A stretch of DNA of 64,000 nucleotides, from NCBI GenBank assembly GCA_014237465.1, contig JABZFM010000001.1, forward strand, positions 176,768-240,767, read 5' to 3'. Numbering within the stretch: the first letter of the stretch is position 1; each line of letters begins with the position of its first letter. The notes below the pieces were generated by a model. The model was not told the origin of the DNA, did not search any database, and saw only the letters and a program-made list of their open reading frames with translations. The stretch is from Desulfobacteraceae bacterium (GTDB lineage: Bacteria > Desulfobacterota > Desulfobacteria > Desulfobacterales > Desulfosalsimonadaceae). A program made the position numbers and the translations under genes. This document shows positions 26,848 through 34,993 of the stretch, in pieces.

Positions 26848-28788
26848 ATGAAATCTAAGTTAGATGTTTTTGCGTTTCAACTGGTTCTGATCGTAACCGG
26901 CTGCTTGATCATGTCAATGTCAATATATGGGTCAGCCGATGGCGCGTTTCTTCAAAAACAATTTGTCGTATGTCAAGACCAGGGCAGAGATGTTCTTTGT
27001 GATTCCTATGTAGTCAAAAAAGATGATTATGTGACCAAGCTGTTTAAACAAAGGGGTGAAATCGCGTACAGGGATTTCCCGATGTTTTTGGAAATCTTTA
27101 AACGCCTGAACCCGTCTGTTAAAAACATTGATTTGATTTTTCCCAACCAGCGGATTCTGGTGCCGCTCAGGCTGATTGCGCCGGATACCCTCGAGGGGCA
27201 GGCCACCGGCACGGTCACCATACCCCTTATCACGATTACCAATATCCCCCGTCAGCTGCAGCAGAATTCCATGAACTATGTGGTCCAGCAGGGAGATTGT
27301 GTCTCTGCACTGATTGCAAAAAAATTCGGTCGTTACAGCACCCGGCCATACAAAGAGGCGCTTAAAATATTTAAATATCTGAACCCGCAGATCAAGGATT
27401 TAAACCTCATTCATGTCGGTCAGCCAATCAATATCCCGGTGCCGACGGTCAGGGATGAATTTTGGTATCCGGAATTGTTTGACGAGGCCGGTGAACTGGT
27501 GGTCGCAGAAGAAACGGTGGATGAAGTCCGGGAAGAGAAACCGGTTGAAGTAATTGAGGAGACCGTCGAAGCCGCAGAAGCAGCAGAAGTCGTGGACGTG
27601 CCGGTCATCGAGAAAATTCCTGCTGAAACGGTTCAGGCGCCTGAACCGCCGGTTGAAGAGAAGATTAAAGAAGAAAAGTCTGTTGAGGAAAAACCAGTTG
27701 AGGAAAAACCGGGCAAACTGCCGGTGCCCGAACCATTAACCCCGTTGCCGTCAATATTTAAAAAAGCGGCCGCCATATTTGGCGCAGAACTTCTGGATAC
27801 CGGAGAATACTTTTTTCCCAGGCAGGGACGCGAGGATTTAACCCTGGATCTTGCCGCAACACCGGTCATGGAATTTAAGTCCGGCATGCGGATACTTTTT
27901 GCAAAAAAAAAGAGCCTTTCCTCAGTAGATCAGGGGGTGGTTGTCTCTTTTTGGAAAAACCTGCAAATCGTCACCATGTCCTACGATGCGTTGCTAAGAG
28001 AGCTGTTGTATACGATATGCCAGCTTATTGATAAAAACGGATGCGAAAATAATTTTTCAATAAATGATTGGGGACTTACTGCAACAATCCGGGGGGAGCT
28101 GATTTATGATAATATCAACGGTCCCGGCAAAGTATGTATTTTCCTGATTGATCATCCGGGGCAGAAGATGTCAGATGATTTACATCATTATCTGTCAGAC
28201 AAACAGTTCGTTGTCTCCGAATGGATTGACGGTGAAGATTTTTTCGGACCGGTATCTGTTGGCAATGCCGGAAAACCCTTGCCTGGAAATTTTATAACCC
28301 CTGATACGTCACACCCGGCGGCATTCATAAAAGATTTTGCGGCAGCGTTTGGCCTGAGATACCAGGAGAATGTGGAGATTACATTCCCCTATGCGGAGTT
28401 TCAGGTTAAGGCATACTCGAACATGCTGTCTGTTTCACCGGGAAAAGAATTCCTGGTGGATTTTGGCGATCTCCAGGGAGATGCCATAGAATCGATTGAA
28501 GCAACCGGATTTCAAGTTCTGCAGATCAGCCCCGGGCAGAGTTGTCAATCGATTGTATCTGACCTGCTCAGAGTGATGCCCGCCCAGCAAAGCGAAGACC
28601 CGGTTTTATGGGGTGCGGACAGGGCACGGACTTATAATGCGTCAATCCAGGTGCCCGGCCGATTAATTACCATACTCAATGACCGGGGAAAAATGAAACT
28701 TTTGATCACCGATATCACACCCCATGACAATATTTTGTCTTTTTTAAATCGGGCGGGGATACGGATCATGAAGATCAACAACAATTGA
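26848..28788 (+). CDS. Exported LysM-domain protein
   Basis: A 646-residue protein with an N-terminal hydrophobic signal or anchor (about residues 8-30, 'LVLIVTGCLIMSMSIYG'). It then has two LysM-like modules, 'YVVKKDDYVTKLFKQRG...FPNQRILVPL' and 'YVVQQGDCVSALIAKKFG...HVGQPINIPV', expected to bind peptidoglycan. A Glu/Pro/Val-rich linker follows (about 205-300, EEKPVEEKPG repeats), then a 340-residue C-terminal region I do not recognise. It starts 5 bases after thrC and ends with its TGA inside a family A repeat. It probably has a periplasmic or envelope role. Confidence 0.75.
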   Translation: MKSKLDVFAFQLVLIVTGCLIMSMSIYGSADGAFLQKQFVVCQDQGRDVLCDSYVVKKDDYVTKLFKQRGEIAYRDFPMFLEIFKRLNPSVKNIDLIFPNQRILVPLRLIAPDTLEGQATGTVTIPLITITNIPRQLQQNSMNYVVQQGDCVSALIAKKFGRYSTRPYKEALKIFKYLNPQIKDLNLIHVGQPINIPVPTVRDEFWYPELFDEAGELVVAEETVDEVREEKPVEVIEETVEAAEAAEVVDVPVIEKIPAETVQAPEPPVEEKIKEEKSVEEKPVEEKPGKLPVPEPLTPLPSIFKKAAAIFGAELLDTGEYFFPRQGREDLTLDLAATPVMEFKSGMRILFAKKKSLSSVDQGVVVSFWKNLQIVTMSYDALLRELLYTICQLIDKNGCENNFSINDWGLTATIRGELIYDNINGPGKVCIFLIDHPGQKMSDDLHHYLSDKQFVVSEWIDGEDFFGPVSVGNAGKPLPGNFITPDTSHPAAFIKDFAAAFGLRYQENVEITFPYAEFQVKAYSNMLSVSPGKEFLVDFGDLQGDAIESIEATGFQVLQISPGQSCQSIVSDLLRVMPAQQSEDPVLWGADRARTYNASIQVPGRLITILNDRGKMKLLITDITPHDNILSFLNRAGIRIMKINNN

Positions 28789-28913
28789 TGGCGTCGTTAA
28801 AAGTCCCATCTACTGCGTTGTAGCGATTTTTCAGGCACTCAAGATACTACATGTATTATTTCGAGCCTGAAAAATCACTACGCCTTGTATATGAAACTTT
28901 TAACTTAGCCATC
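28787..28913. repeat. Palindromic element family A, copy 3
   Basis: 127 bp, nearly the same as 25186-25312, again overlapping a stop codon (TGA of the LysM gene). A 17-bp sequence, CAACAATTGATGGCGTC, occurs on both sides (28779-28795 and 28936-28952), so the insertion carried or created a flanking duplication. Confidence 0.85.
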
Positions 28914-28980
28914 CTGTTGTTTTTTACGGTTTTATCAACAATTGATGGCGTCATTTTTTATGGAGCAAAGGGAGAATGCA

Positions 28981-29745
28981 ATGAAAAGACATCTTGGTAT
29001 CTGTTTATTGATCTTGATGCTGTCGCTATGCCTGGCCGCATGTGCTTCCCAGAAAAAAATAGCCGATAAACAACGGGCGGAGGCAATCAGAGACCTTGGT
29101 GAAGCCTATATGGGGCAGGGGGCAAATACAAGGGCTTTAAGAGAATTTTTAAAGGCTGAAAGTATTAATCCCGATGATCCGTATCTTCAAAATGATCTGG
29201 GCGTGGCATATATGCTCAAAGGGAATCTGAAACTGTCAATTAAACATTTTAAAAAGGCCTTGAAATTAAAACCGGATTATTCTCCGGCAAGAAATAACCT
29301 GGGATCCGCCTATCTGGAGCAGGAAAACTGGGCCGCCGCCATCGAATGCTTTACAATCGTTAAAGATGATCTTTTGTACGGAACGCCGCATTATCCCATG
29401 ACGAACCTGGGGTTTGTCTATTACAAACAGGGGGACTATGATCAGGCTGTTTATTATTATAAAGAGGCCTTGGACATGGCCCCGAATTTTCCCATGGCGT
29501 ATCACGGAATCGGCCTGGTTTACATGGCAAAAGGAGAATATGAAGATGCGGTTGAAGCATTTGAAGCCGCTATTGAAAACGCGCCGAATGAAGTCCCGAT
29601 TTATCTTGATCTTGGAAAGGCTTATAAGAAGCAGCATGAATATAATAAAGCATATGAAACATTTAAAAAAGCCGCTGCTATGGCAGAAGACGCCAAGTTG
29701 AAAGAAGAAGCTGAAGCTGAAGCCCAAAAAGTCTGGAATAGGTAA
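28981..29745 (+). CDS. TPR-repeat lipoprotein (PilF/PilW- or NlpI-like)
   Basis: A 254-residue lipoprotein with signal peptide 'KRHLGICLLILMLSLCLAAC' and lipobox LAAC. Five to six tetratricopeptide repeats follow ('NPDDPYLQNDLGVAYMLKGNL', 'KPDYSPARNNLGSAYLEQEN' and so on). The arrangement resembles PilF/PilW pilotins, which help assemble type IV pilus secretins, but no pilus genes are near. The start is set by the ribosome binding site ggagaatgc; the 13 codons upstream read into repeat sequence. Confidence 0.82.
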   Translation: MKRHLGICLLILMLSLCLAACASQKKIADKQRAEAIRDLGEAYMGQGANTRALREFLKAESINPDDPYLQNDLGVAYMLKGNLKLSIKHFKKALKLKPDYSPARNNLGSAYLEQENWAAAIECFTIVKDDLLYGTPHYPMTNLGFVYYKQGDYDQAVYYYKEALDMAPNFPMAYHGIGLVYMAKGEYEDAVEAFEAAIENAPNEVPIYLDLGKAYKKQHEYNKAYETFKKAAAMAEDAKLKEEAEAEAQKVWNR

Positions 29746-30585
29746 TTATCCGTATAACTCTGTTTTACCGAAAATTGATATACAGATATGGTCAATGAGA
29801 ACAATTTTTTTTCGGGCATCTGCGATATTGATGGACAAAATGTTGACACCTTTGAGCATTAACGCCTCGACACTATTATTTTTCAATGCTTTTTCACTTT
29901 TTTCCGCCTGATCGATACTGTGAAGAATTGCTTTTTTTTCCCTCATGAGACTGAAATATATATCCTGTCCCGGGTCGGTATATTCGAAAAAATTGAGCAA
30001 AAATGTGAATGCGTTCCAGAAGTAGGCGGATGCGGCATACATCTTTTCAATACATGTGCACAGAAAAACGATGACCGCATCGGAAAAATCCGTCCGGCAG
30101 TTTCTCAACATCACACGGGCCCGGTGAATGTCTGACTCAGCTAAGACGAAGCGCGATAAAGTTTCAGCAACGCGTGAATCAATTGTTTTTGTTATATTCA
30201 GGCGAACCATGAATTGTCGGAGAGTCCAATCCGGCAGATGGAGCGACAGTGTGCCCCGTTGGTCGGGAAATGTCACCGGGACGAGCATTTGTTTTTGTGA
30301 CAGATAGCTGATAGTGTATTCAAGGTCATCTTCATTATAACTATTTGTTTTTAAAATTGATTCAAGCTTTTCCTGCATTTTCAGTTCAGGGTAGAAGATC
30401 AGTTCAAAAACAGTGTCTGACTCGCAGTTCAAGGGGTCGGCCAGAATCCGGCGGAATTCTTCAATCGAAGGGTTTGAAAATGTGGAATTAATATAGTGCA
30501 TTACATCATCACTGATAATGATTCCACGCTGGATCAGTTTTGATATTTTATCCCCGAGATCGTGTTGTTTGGGTTTGTTCCCCAT
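29746..30585 (-). CDS. Conserved-looking hypothetical cytoplasmic protein
   Basis: A 279-residue protein that I do not recognise. The ATG at 30585 (MGNKPKQHDLGDK) is preferred because AAGGA lies 6 bases upstream; an ATG 15 codons earlier lacks one. The product is helical with many hydrophobic and charged residues, and has no signal peptide. It converges tail to tail with the TPR lipoprotein without any gap. Confidence 0.6.
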   Translation of the reverse strand: MGNKPKQHDLGDKISKLIQRGIIISDDVMHYINSTFSNPSIEEFRRILADPLNCESDTVFELIFYPELKMQEKLESILKTNSYNEDDLEYTISYLSQKQMLVPVTFPDQRGTLSLHLPDWTLRQFMVRLNITKTIDSRVAETLSRFVLAESDIHRARVMLRNCRTDFSDAVIVFLCTCIEKMYAASAYFWNAFTFLLNFFEYTDPGQDIYFSLMREKKAILHSIDQAEKSEKALKNNSVEALMLKGVNILSINIADARKKIVLIDHICISIFGKTELYG

Positions 30586-30824
30586 TGAATTCCTTGTCAA
30601 TTCAGGTTTAAAAGTTTGATGCCCTAACACTATAATCAGGCAAAAAGCTTATTTCAAGGGGTCTTTTACTTTGCCCGGTTTGTTCACGGGTTAACGGTGT
30701 GCATGATACGACAGGGTGCGCATTTTTATTAATCGCTTGACATTTTATTGTCTTTGGTGCATTTTTTTTAATATTATAAGATAGTTTTATCAGTTAATTA
30801 TTTCAAACGCCCGGGAGAAAAAGA

Positions 30825-32570
30825 ATGAGATCCTTTGGTGTATCCGGTTATTTATTTAAAGTATTTATCTTTTCCGCAGTGATTGGTTTATCAGGAAGTT
30901 ATCCCTCGTTACTTTTTGCTGAAACGGTAGAGTTTCAAAATGTAGTAGAGGAAGAGCAGATTACGGATTCCCCGGAAGCTGTTGAAGAACAGGAGGCGGG
31001 ACTAGAGATTGAATTTCAAAATGTGATAGAAGAAGAGCAGGTAACAGAACCTTTGCCGGCGGATTCCCCGGATGCGGTTGAAGTACAGGCGGTTGAAGTT
31101 GATGAAATCGGCGGGTCTGTGCTGCCCCAGGTTGAAGCGCCGGACCCGGAAATGCTTCGGCTGACCGCTGAAGGCATCATGTATTATCGGGGCAAGGGGG
31201 TTGAAAAAGATTATAAAAAAGCGGAGGCATTGTTTTTAAAGGCGGCTGCGCTTGGCGGGGCGGCTGCCCAGTATACTCTTGGGTACATGTATCAAGTCGG
31301 CCAGGGGGTTCCCCAGGATTTGAACAGGGCCATGGAATATTATAAAGCAGCTGCAGAGCAGGATTATTCGCTGCCCCAATACAGTTATGCCCATATGCTG
31401 TATTATGGCCAGGGAATTGAAGAAAACCATGCGGAAGCTTCCCAGTGGTATTTAAAGGCTGCCGAGCAGGAAGATTCTCTGCCGGTGCATTATTACAGCG
31501 TGGGTGTCATGTATGACAATGGCGAAGGTTTTCCCCGCGACCTTGAAAAAGCAGCCCAATGGTATGAACAGGCCGCTGAAGAAAATTACGGCCAGGCCCA
31601 GCATAATCTTGCCGATATGTTTTACAATGGTGACGGGGTCCCGAAAAATCATCAGGAGGCCTTAAAGTGGTACCGGCGGGCGGAAGCCCAGGGGTTTGTT
31701 CAGTCACAGTTCAGCATCGGCATGCTTTATTTTAACGGCGAAGGCGGCTTGCCCAGGGACTATGAGAAGGCCATGGAATGGTATCTAAAAGCGGCCAAAG
31801 AAGATTTTCCCCCGGCACTATATTGCCTCGGTGTCATGTATGAAAAAGGGTTTGGCGTTGAGCCAAACCAGAGAGAAGCCCTGCTGTGGTATCAGAAAGC
31901 AGCGGATGCCGGTGACGGGAAATCCATGTACCGGATTGCCATGATGCATTTAAACGGCAGTATGGGGTTGGAAAAAGATGAACAAGAGGCCATTGCACTG
32001 TGCAACCAGGCCATTGAACATGGCTCCAGCGAGGCGGCTTTCGGGCTGGGTGTTATGTTTGAAAATGGAGAGGGAAATATTCCCAGAGACTACCGGAAAG
32101 CCGTTGAATTATATCGCCAGGCAGCGGCTGACGGTTATTTTAAAGCGTTGAGCCGATTGGGGATTTTATATGATAACGGGCTGGGGGTTGCCAGGGATTT
32201 GACCGAGGCCGCCAAATGGCACGAACAGGCTGCCATGAAAGGGAGCGTTTACTCGCAGAACCGGTTTGCCGGGATGTGTTATAACGGCATTGGTGTGGAA
32301 AGAGATTTTGCAAAAGCGTTTAAATGGTTTGAAGCAGCGGCAAAAAATGGAAATGTAAATGCCCAGTATAATTTATCCCTGTTGTATTTTAACGGTCACG
32401 GAGTGGCGCGGGATGATATAAAAGCCTATGCGTGGATGACGCTTGTTGCGGTTCAGGGAGAAGAGATCGCATCGCAGCAGCGGAGTCTTATTAAAAGCCG
32501 GATGTCCCCGCAGCAGCTGATCGAAGCTGAAATACTGTTTAACCGGCTGTATCAGGAGGTTTTATTGTAA
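30825..32570 (+). CDS. Exported Sel1-repeat protein
   Basis: A 581-residue protein with a signal peptide (hydrophobic 'VFIFSAVIGLSGSYPSLLFA'), an acidic N-terminal segment holding an internal duplication (EFQNVVEEEQITDSPEAVE and EFQNVIEEEQVTEPLP...), then about eleven Sel1-like repeats of roughly 36 residues (pattern 'A..WY.KAAEQ...AQY.LG.MY..G.GV..D'). Sel1 repeats mediate protein contacts, often in the periplasm or envelope. The start has a good ribosome binding site (cgggag). It is followed four bases later by a palindromic element. Confidence 0.88.
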   Translation: MRSFGVSGYLFKVFIFSAVIGLSGSYPSLLFAETVEFQNVVEEEQITDSPEAVEEQEAGLEIEFQNVIEEEQVTEPLPADSPDAVEVQAVEVDEIGGSVLPQVEAPDPEMLRLTAEGIMYYRGKGVEKDYKKAEALFLKAAALGGAAAQYTLGYMYQVGQGVPQDLNRAMEYYKAAAEQDYSLPQYSYAHMLYYGQGIEENHAEASQWYLKAAEQEDSLPVHYYSVGVMYDNGEGFPRDLEKAAQWYEQAAEENYGQAQHNLADMFYNGDGVPKNHQEALKWYRRAEAQGFVQSQFSIGMLYFNGEGGLPRDYEKAMEWYLKAAKEDFPPALYCLGVMYEKGFGVEPNQREALLWYQKAADAGDGKSMYRIAMMHLNGSMGLEKDEQEAIALCNQAIEHGSSEAAFGLGVMFENGEGNIPRDYRKAVELYRQAAADGYFKALSRLGILYDNGLGVARDLTEAAKWHEQAAMKGSVYSQNRFAGMCYNGIGVERDFAKAFKWFEAAAKNGNVNAQYNLSLLYFNGHGVARDDIKAYAWMTLVAVQGEEIASQQRSLIKSRMSPQQLIEAEILFNRLYQEVLL

Positions 32571-32574
32571 TTTT

Positions 32575-32683
32575 GTAAGCATTCACAGGGCACCGCATCT
32601 GCATTGTTGCCGGGTGCTTGAAGTATAAAACATACGTCTACGCCCCCGGCGCCTCGCATCTACGGCACCCTGTGAATGCTTAC
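32575..32683. repeat. Palindromic element family C
   Basis: A 109-bp palindrome: GTAAGCATTCACAGGG at the left is matched by CCCTGTGAATGCTTAC at the right, and GCACCGCATCTGC pairs imperfectly inside. It begins four bases after the Sel1 gene stop. Only this one copy was seen in the window. It could also serve as the transcript end. Confidence 0.8.
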
Positions 32684-32817
32684 CGTTCTGTGCTTGAAAT
32701 GACGGCAACTGTTATACTCCTGTGAACAGATACGTAATTTTTATATTGATTCTTTGTTGGGCCATTCAATATTGTAATAAGTCGGATTTTACATTTTTTA
32801 ATCAAAGCCTTATTTCC

Positions 32818-32942
32818 TCTTGTTCCAAGGCTCTGCCTTGGAATGCCTGCCAGGAGGCTCGGCCTCCTTTTATGTATCGGAATCCTGATATCAAGGCGGA
32901 GCCTTATCGTATGCGTTCCCAGGCAGAGCCTGGGAACGAGAA
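32818..32942. repeat. Palindromic element family B, copy 1
   Basis: About 125 bp with ends TCTTGTTCCAAGGCTCTGCC and GGCAGAGCCTGGGAACGAGA as inverted repeats, and internal GGAGGCTC/GCCTCC and CCTTGGAATGC hairpins. It matches 34723-34858 in the same orientation. Open frames through it extend the next gene artificially. Confidence 0.85.
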
Positions 32943-33010
32943 ACAATGCCCCTCCTCATAGGGTAAATTCAAGAAAAATCAATCATCGTAAAAACCAAAA
33001 GGAGCAACCC

Positions 33011-33835
33011 ATGAGTCTGTTTGAAGTCAATCCTGATAAATGTAACCGTGACGGAATCTGTGTCGATGAATGCCCCATTAAGATTATTGAATTAAAAGAT
33101 AAAAAATTAGTTCCTGTCCCCGTGGCAGGCGCGGATGAATTGTGTATCAACTGTGGTCATTGTGTGGCGGTATGCCCCACGGCAGCGCTTTCCCACAAAT
33201 ATTTGGCACCGGAACAGTGCCCTCCCGTGAAAAAAGAATGGCTTGAGGACGCGGCCCGGGCGGAACATTTTTTGCGCAGTCGCCGGTCCGTCCGGACATA
33301 TAAAAAAGAAGCCGTTGACCGGGACACGCTTTCCAAACTGATTGAAATTGCGTCTTATGCGCCGTCCGGTCATAATACCCAGCCGGTTCGATGGCATGTG
33401 ATTTATGATTCTGGTGAACTTCGCCGGCAGATTGGCATGGTCGTGGACTGGATGCGGTATATGATCAAGGAGCAACCGGAAATGGCGGCAGCGATGCATA
33501 TGGAGCTGGTTGTGGGCGCATGGGAATTCGGTATTGATGTGGTCTGCCGTGACGCGCCCCATGTGATTGTGGCCCATGGCCTCCAAGCGGACATGACAGC
33601 CCAGACCGCCTGCACCATTGCCATGACATATCTGGAACTGGCAGCCCCTTCCCTGGGACTGGGGACTTGCTGGGGTGGCTTTTTCAGTGCGGCCGCCATG
33701 TTCTGGCCACCGCTGCAAAAAGCGTTGGGGCTCCCGGAAGGGAACGCGTGTTATGGTGCTGCGATGGTCGGGTATCCGAAATATAAATACCAACGGTTGC
33801 CCATGAGGAATACGCCTCAGGTCACCTGGATATAA
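33011..33835 (+). CDS. Ferredoxin-nitroreductase fusion protein
   Basis: A 274-residue protein. Residues 1-65 are a 2x[4Fe-4S] ferredoxin ('CNRDGICVDECP' and 'CINCGHCVAVCPTAA'), and residues about 85-274 are an FMN nitroreductase domain ('RRSVRTYKKEAVD', 'IEIASYAPSGHNTQP', 'GLGTCWGGFF', 'YGAAMVGYPKYKYQRLP'). Such fusions are common in anaerobes and likely pass ferredoxin electrons to a flavin; the substrate is unknown. The first cluster has the CxxxxxCxxxCP spacing seen in this family. The ATG at 33011 has a ggag ribosome binding site; upstream codons lie in a repeat. Confidence 0.88.
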   Translation: MSLFEVNPDKCNRDGICVDECPIKIIELKDKKLVPVPVAGADELCINCGHCVAVCPTAALSHKYLAPEQCPPVKKEWLEDAARAEHFLRSRRSVRTYKKEAVDRDTLSKLIEIASYAPSGHNTQPVRWHVIYDSGELRRQIGMVVDWMRYMIKEQPEMAAAMHMELVVGAWEFGIDVVCRDAPHVIVAHGLQADMTAQTACTIAMTYLELAAPSLGLGTCWGGFFSAAAMFWPPLQKALGLPEGNACYGAAMVGYPKYKYQRLPMRNTPQVTWI

Positions 33836-33891
33836 ATATCTATGGCGTTTTTTGTGTGCCACTATAGATACATTGATTACAAAAAATCAAA

Positions 33892-34521
33892 ATGGATAAT
33901 GTATATGAACAGCCCAGGCAGCATGCGGAATCCTTGCTGTGCGCGTTAACAGAAATTCTCCGGGCTGTTTCCGGTAATCGGATAAATCCCAAAGAGGTCC
34001 GGTTCAGCCATTCGTCTCCGAATGATATAAAAGAGCATCAGGCGATATTTAAAACCAGGCTGCTGTTTGACCAGCCGGGAAACGCACTGAAAATTTCCCG
34101 CAAAGATTTTGACCGGCCCATTTTTTTAGCCAGCCGCGAACTGTTTGACGCACTCGAATCTTTGGCCGAAAAGCATCTCCATCAAATGGTTTTCCCCGGT
34201 TCCTGGTCGGATAAGGTCAGCCAGGAGATTTATTTATTGCTGTCGTCCGGGGAAGTCCCTGATGTTGAAACCGTTTCAGGAAATCTGGCGTTAAGTTCCC
34301 GAAGTCTTCAGATGAAGCTGTAGAAAGAGGAAACAACATTTAAAAAGCGCCTTGATCAGCTGAGAAAAGAAACCGCATTGGCGTATTTGAAAGACCCGGA
34401 AATATCGATTTGCGACATTGCTCTGTTACTGGGGTTTTCAGAACAAAGCGCGTTTAATCATGCGTTTAAAAGATGGACCGGGACGACTCCGGGAAAATAT
34501 AAAAAAGAAGGTCTCCTTTGA
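33892..34521 (+). pseudogene. AraC-family transcriptional regulator, truncated and with an in-frame amber codon
   Basis: The frame encodes the second half of an arabinose-binding-like sensor domain ('EILRAVSGNRINPKEVRFSH', 'AIFKTRLLFD', 'FDRPI'), then the start of the AraC helix-turn-helix region up to 'SRSLQMKL', where a TAG (34321-34323) interrupts. The same frame then continues perfectly with 'KEETTFKKRLDQLRKETALA', 'SICDIALLLGFSEQSAFNHA' and 'FKRWTGTTPGKYKKEG', ending at TGA 34519-34521. The N-terminal ~170 residues are missing, with a stop codon just upstream of the first Met. I take it as a decayed regulator, perhaps once controlling the nitroreductase. Confidence 0.85.
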
Positions 34522-34584
34522 CTATCAACCTTCCACATTCAACCTCAATGCCGTTAACTTAAGGGCATTCGGCATTTTAATAGA

Positions 34585-34676
34585 GAATATCGAATATCGA
34601 ACAAGGAATTTCGAACCGCAGAAGTAAGAGGAAATACTTCGAAATTCGATATTCCCGATTCGACATTCTGCGGTTC
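34585..34676. repeat. Palindromic element family D
   Basis: About 92 bp with GAATATCGAACAAGGAATTTC at the left matched imperfectly by GAAATTCGATATTC, and an 11-bp perfect inverted repeat GAACCGCAGAA (34613-34623) with TTCTGCGGTTC (34666-34676). It lies in the 472-base gap between the AraC remnant and the kinase-like gene, together with a family B element and a coding remnant. Confidence 0.7.
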
Positions 34677-34722
34677 ATTTTTTCAAAAATCTCTTAAATT
34701 AATGACATTGCCATCAACCTTC

Positions 34723-34858
34723 TCTCGTTCCCAGGCTCTGCCTTGGAATGCCTGCCAGGAGGCTCTGCCTCCTGTTATGTACCGGAATCCTGCAGTTGCC
34801 TTCATATCATAGGCTGAGCCTTATAGCATGCGTTCCCAGGCAGAGCCTGGGAACGAGA
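34723..34858. repeat. Palindromic element family B, copy 2
   Basis: Ends TCTCGTTCCCAGGCTCTGCC and GGCAGAGCCTGGGAACGAGA form a perfect 20-bp inverted repeat; the centre resembles 32818-32942. With copy 1 it brackets the nitroreductase and AraC remnant. Confidence 0.85.
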
Positions 34859-34862
34859 ACAA

Positions 34863-34961
34863 GATATTCAGACTCATCTTGCGAAGTACAATGTGGATGT
34901 AATAATAGATTCTTTTTATGATGACACCGAATGGGCAGTTTTTAAAAGGGATAACAAATAA
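34863..34961 (+). pseudogene. C-terminal fragment of an unknown gene behind a family B element
   Basis: A 32-codon frame (DIQTHLAKYNVDVIIDSFYD...VFKRDNK, stop TAA) begins directly after the repeat and reads like the end of a real protein, with no start codon of its own. I do not recognise the family. The upstream part may have been lost when the element inserted. Short tandem CCTTCAGCCTT/CCTTCCACC repeats follow. Confidence 0.4.
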
Positions 34962-34993
34962 TTCAAAATCCTTCAGCCTTCAGCCTTCCACCT

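Noticed and set aside
32843..33010. N-terminal extension of the ferredoxin-nitroreductase
   Set aside because: It runs through palindromic element family B; the ATG at 33011 has its own ribosome binding site and the expected ferredoxin start.
34321..34323. Pyrrolysine insertion at the in-frame TAG of the AraC-like gene
   Set aside because: The gene also lacks its N-terminal half and the TAG falls in a DNA-binding helix with no reason for pyrrolysine; decay is simpler.
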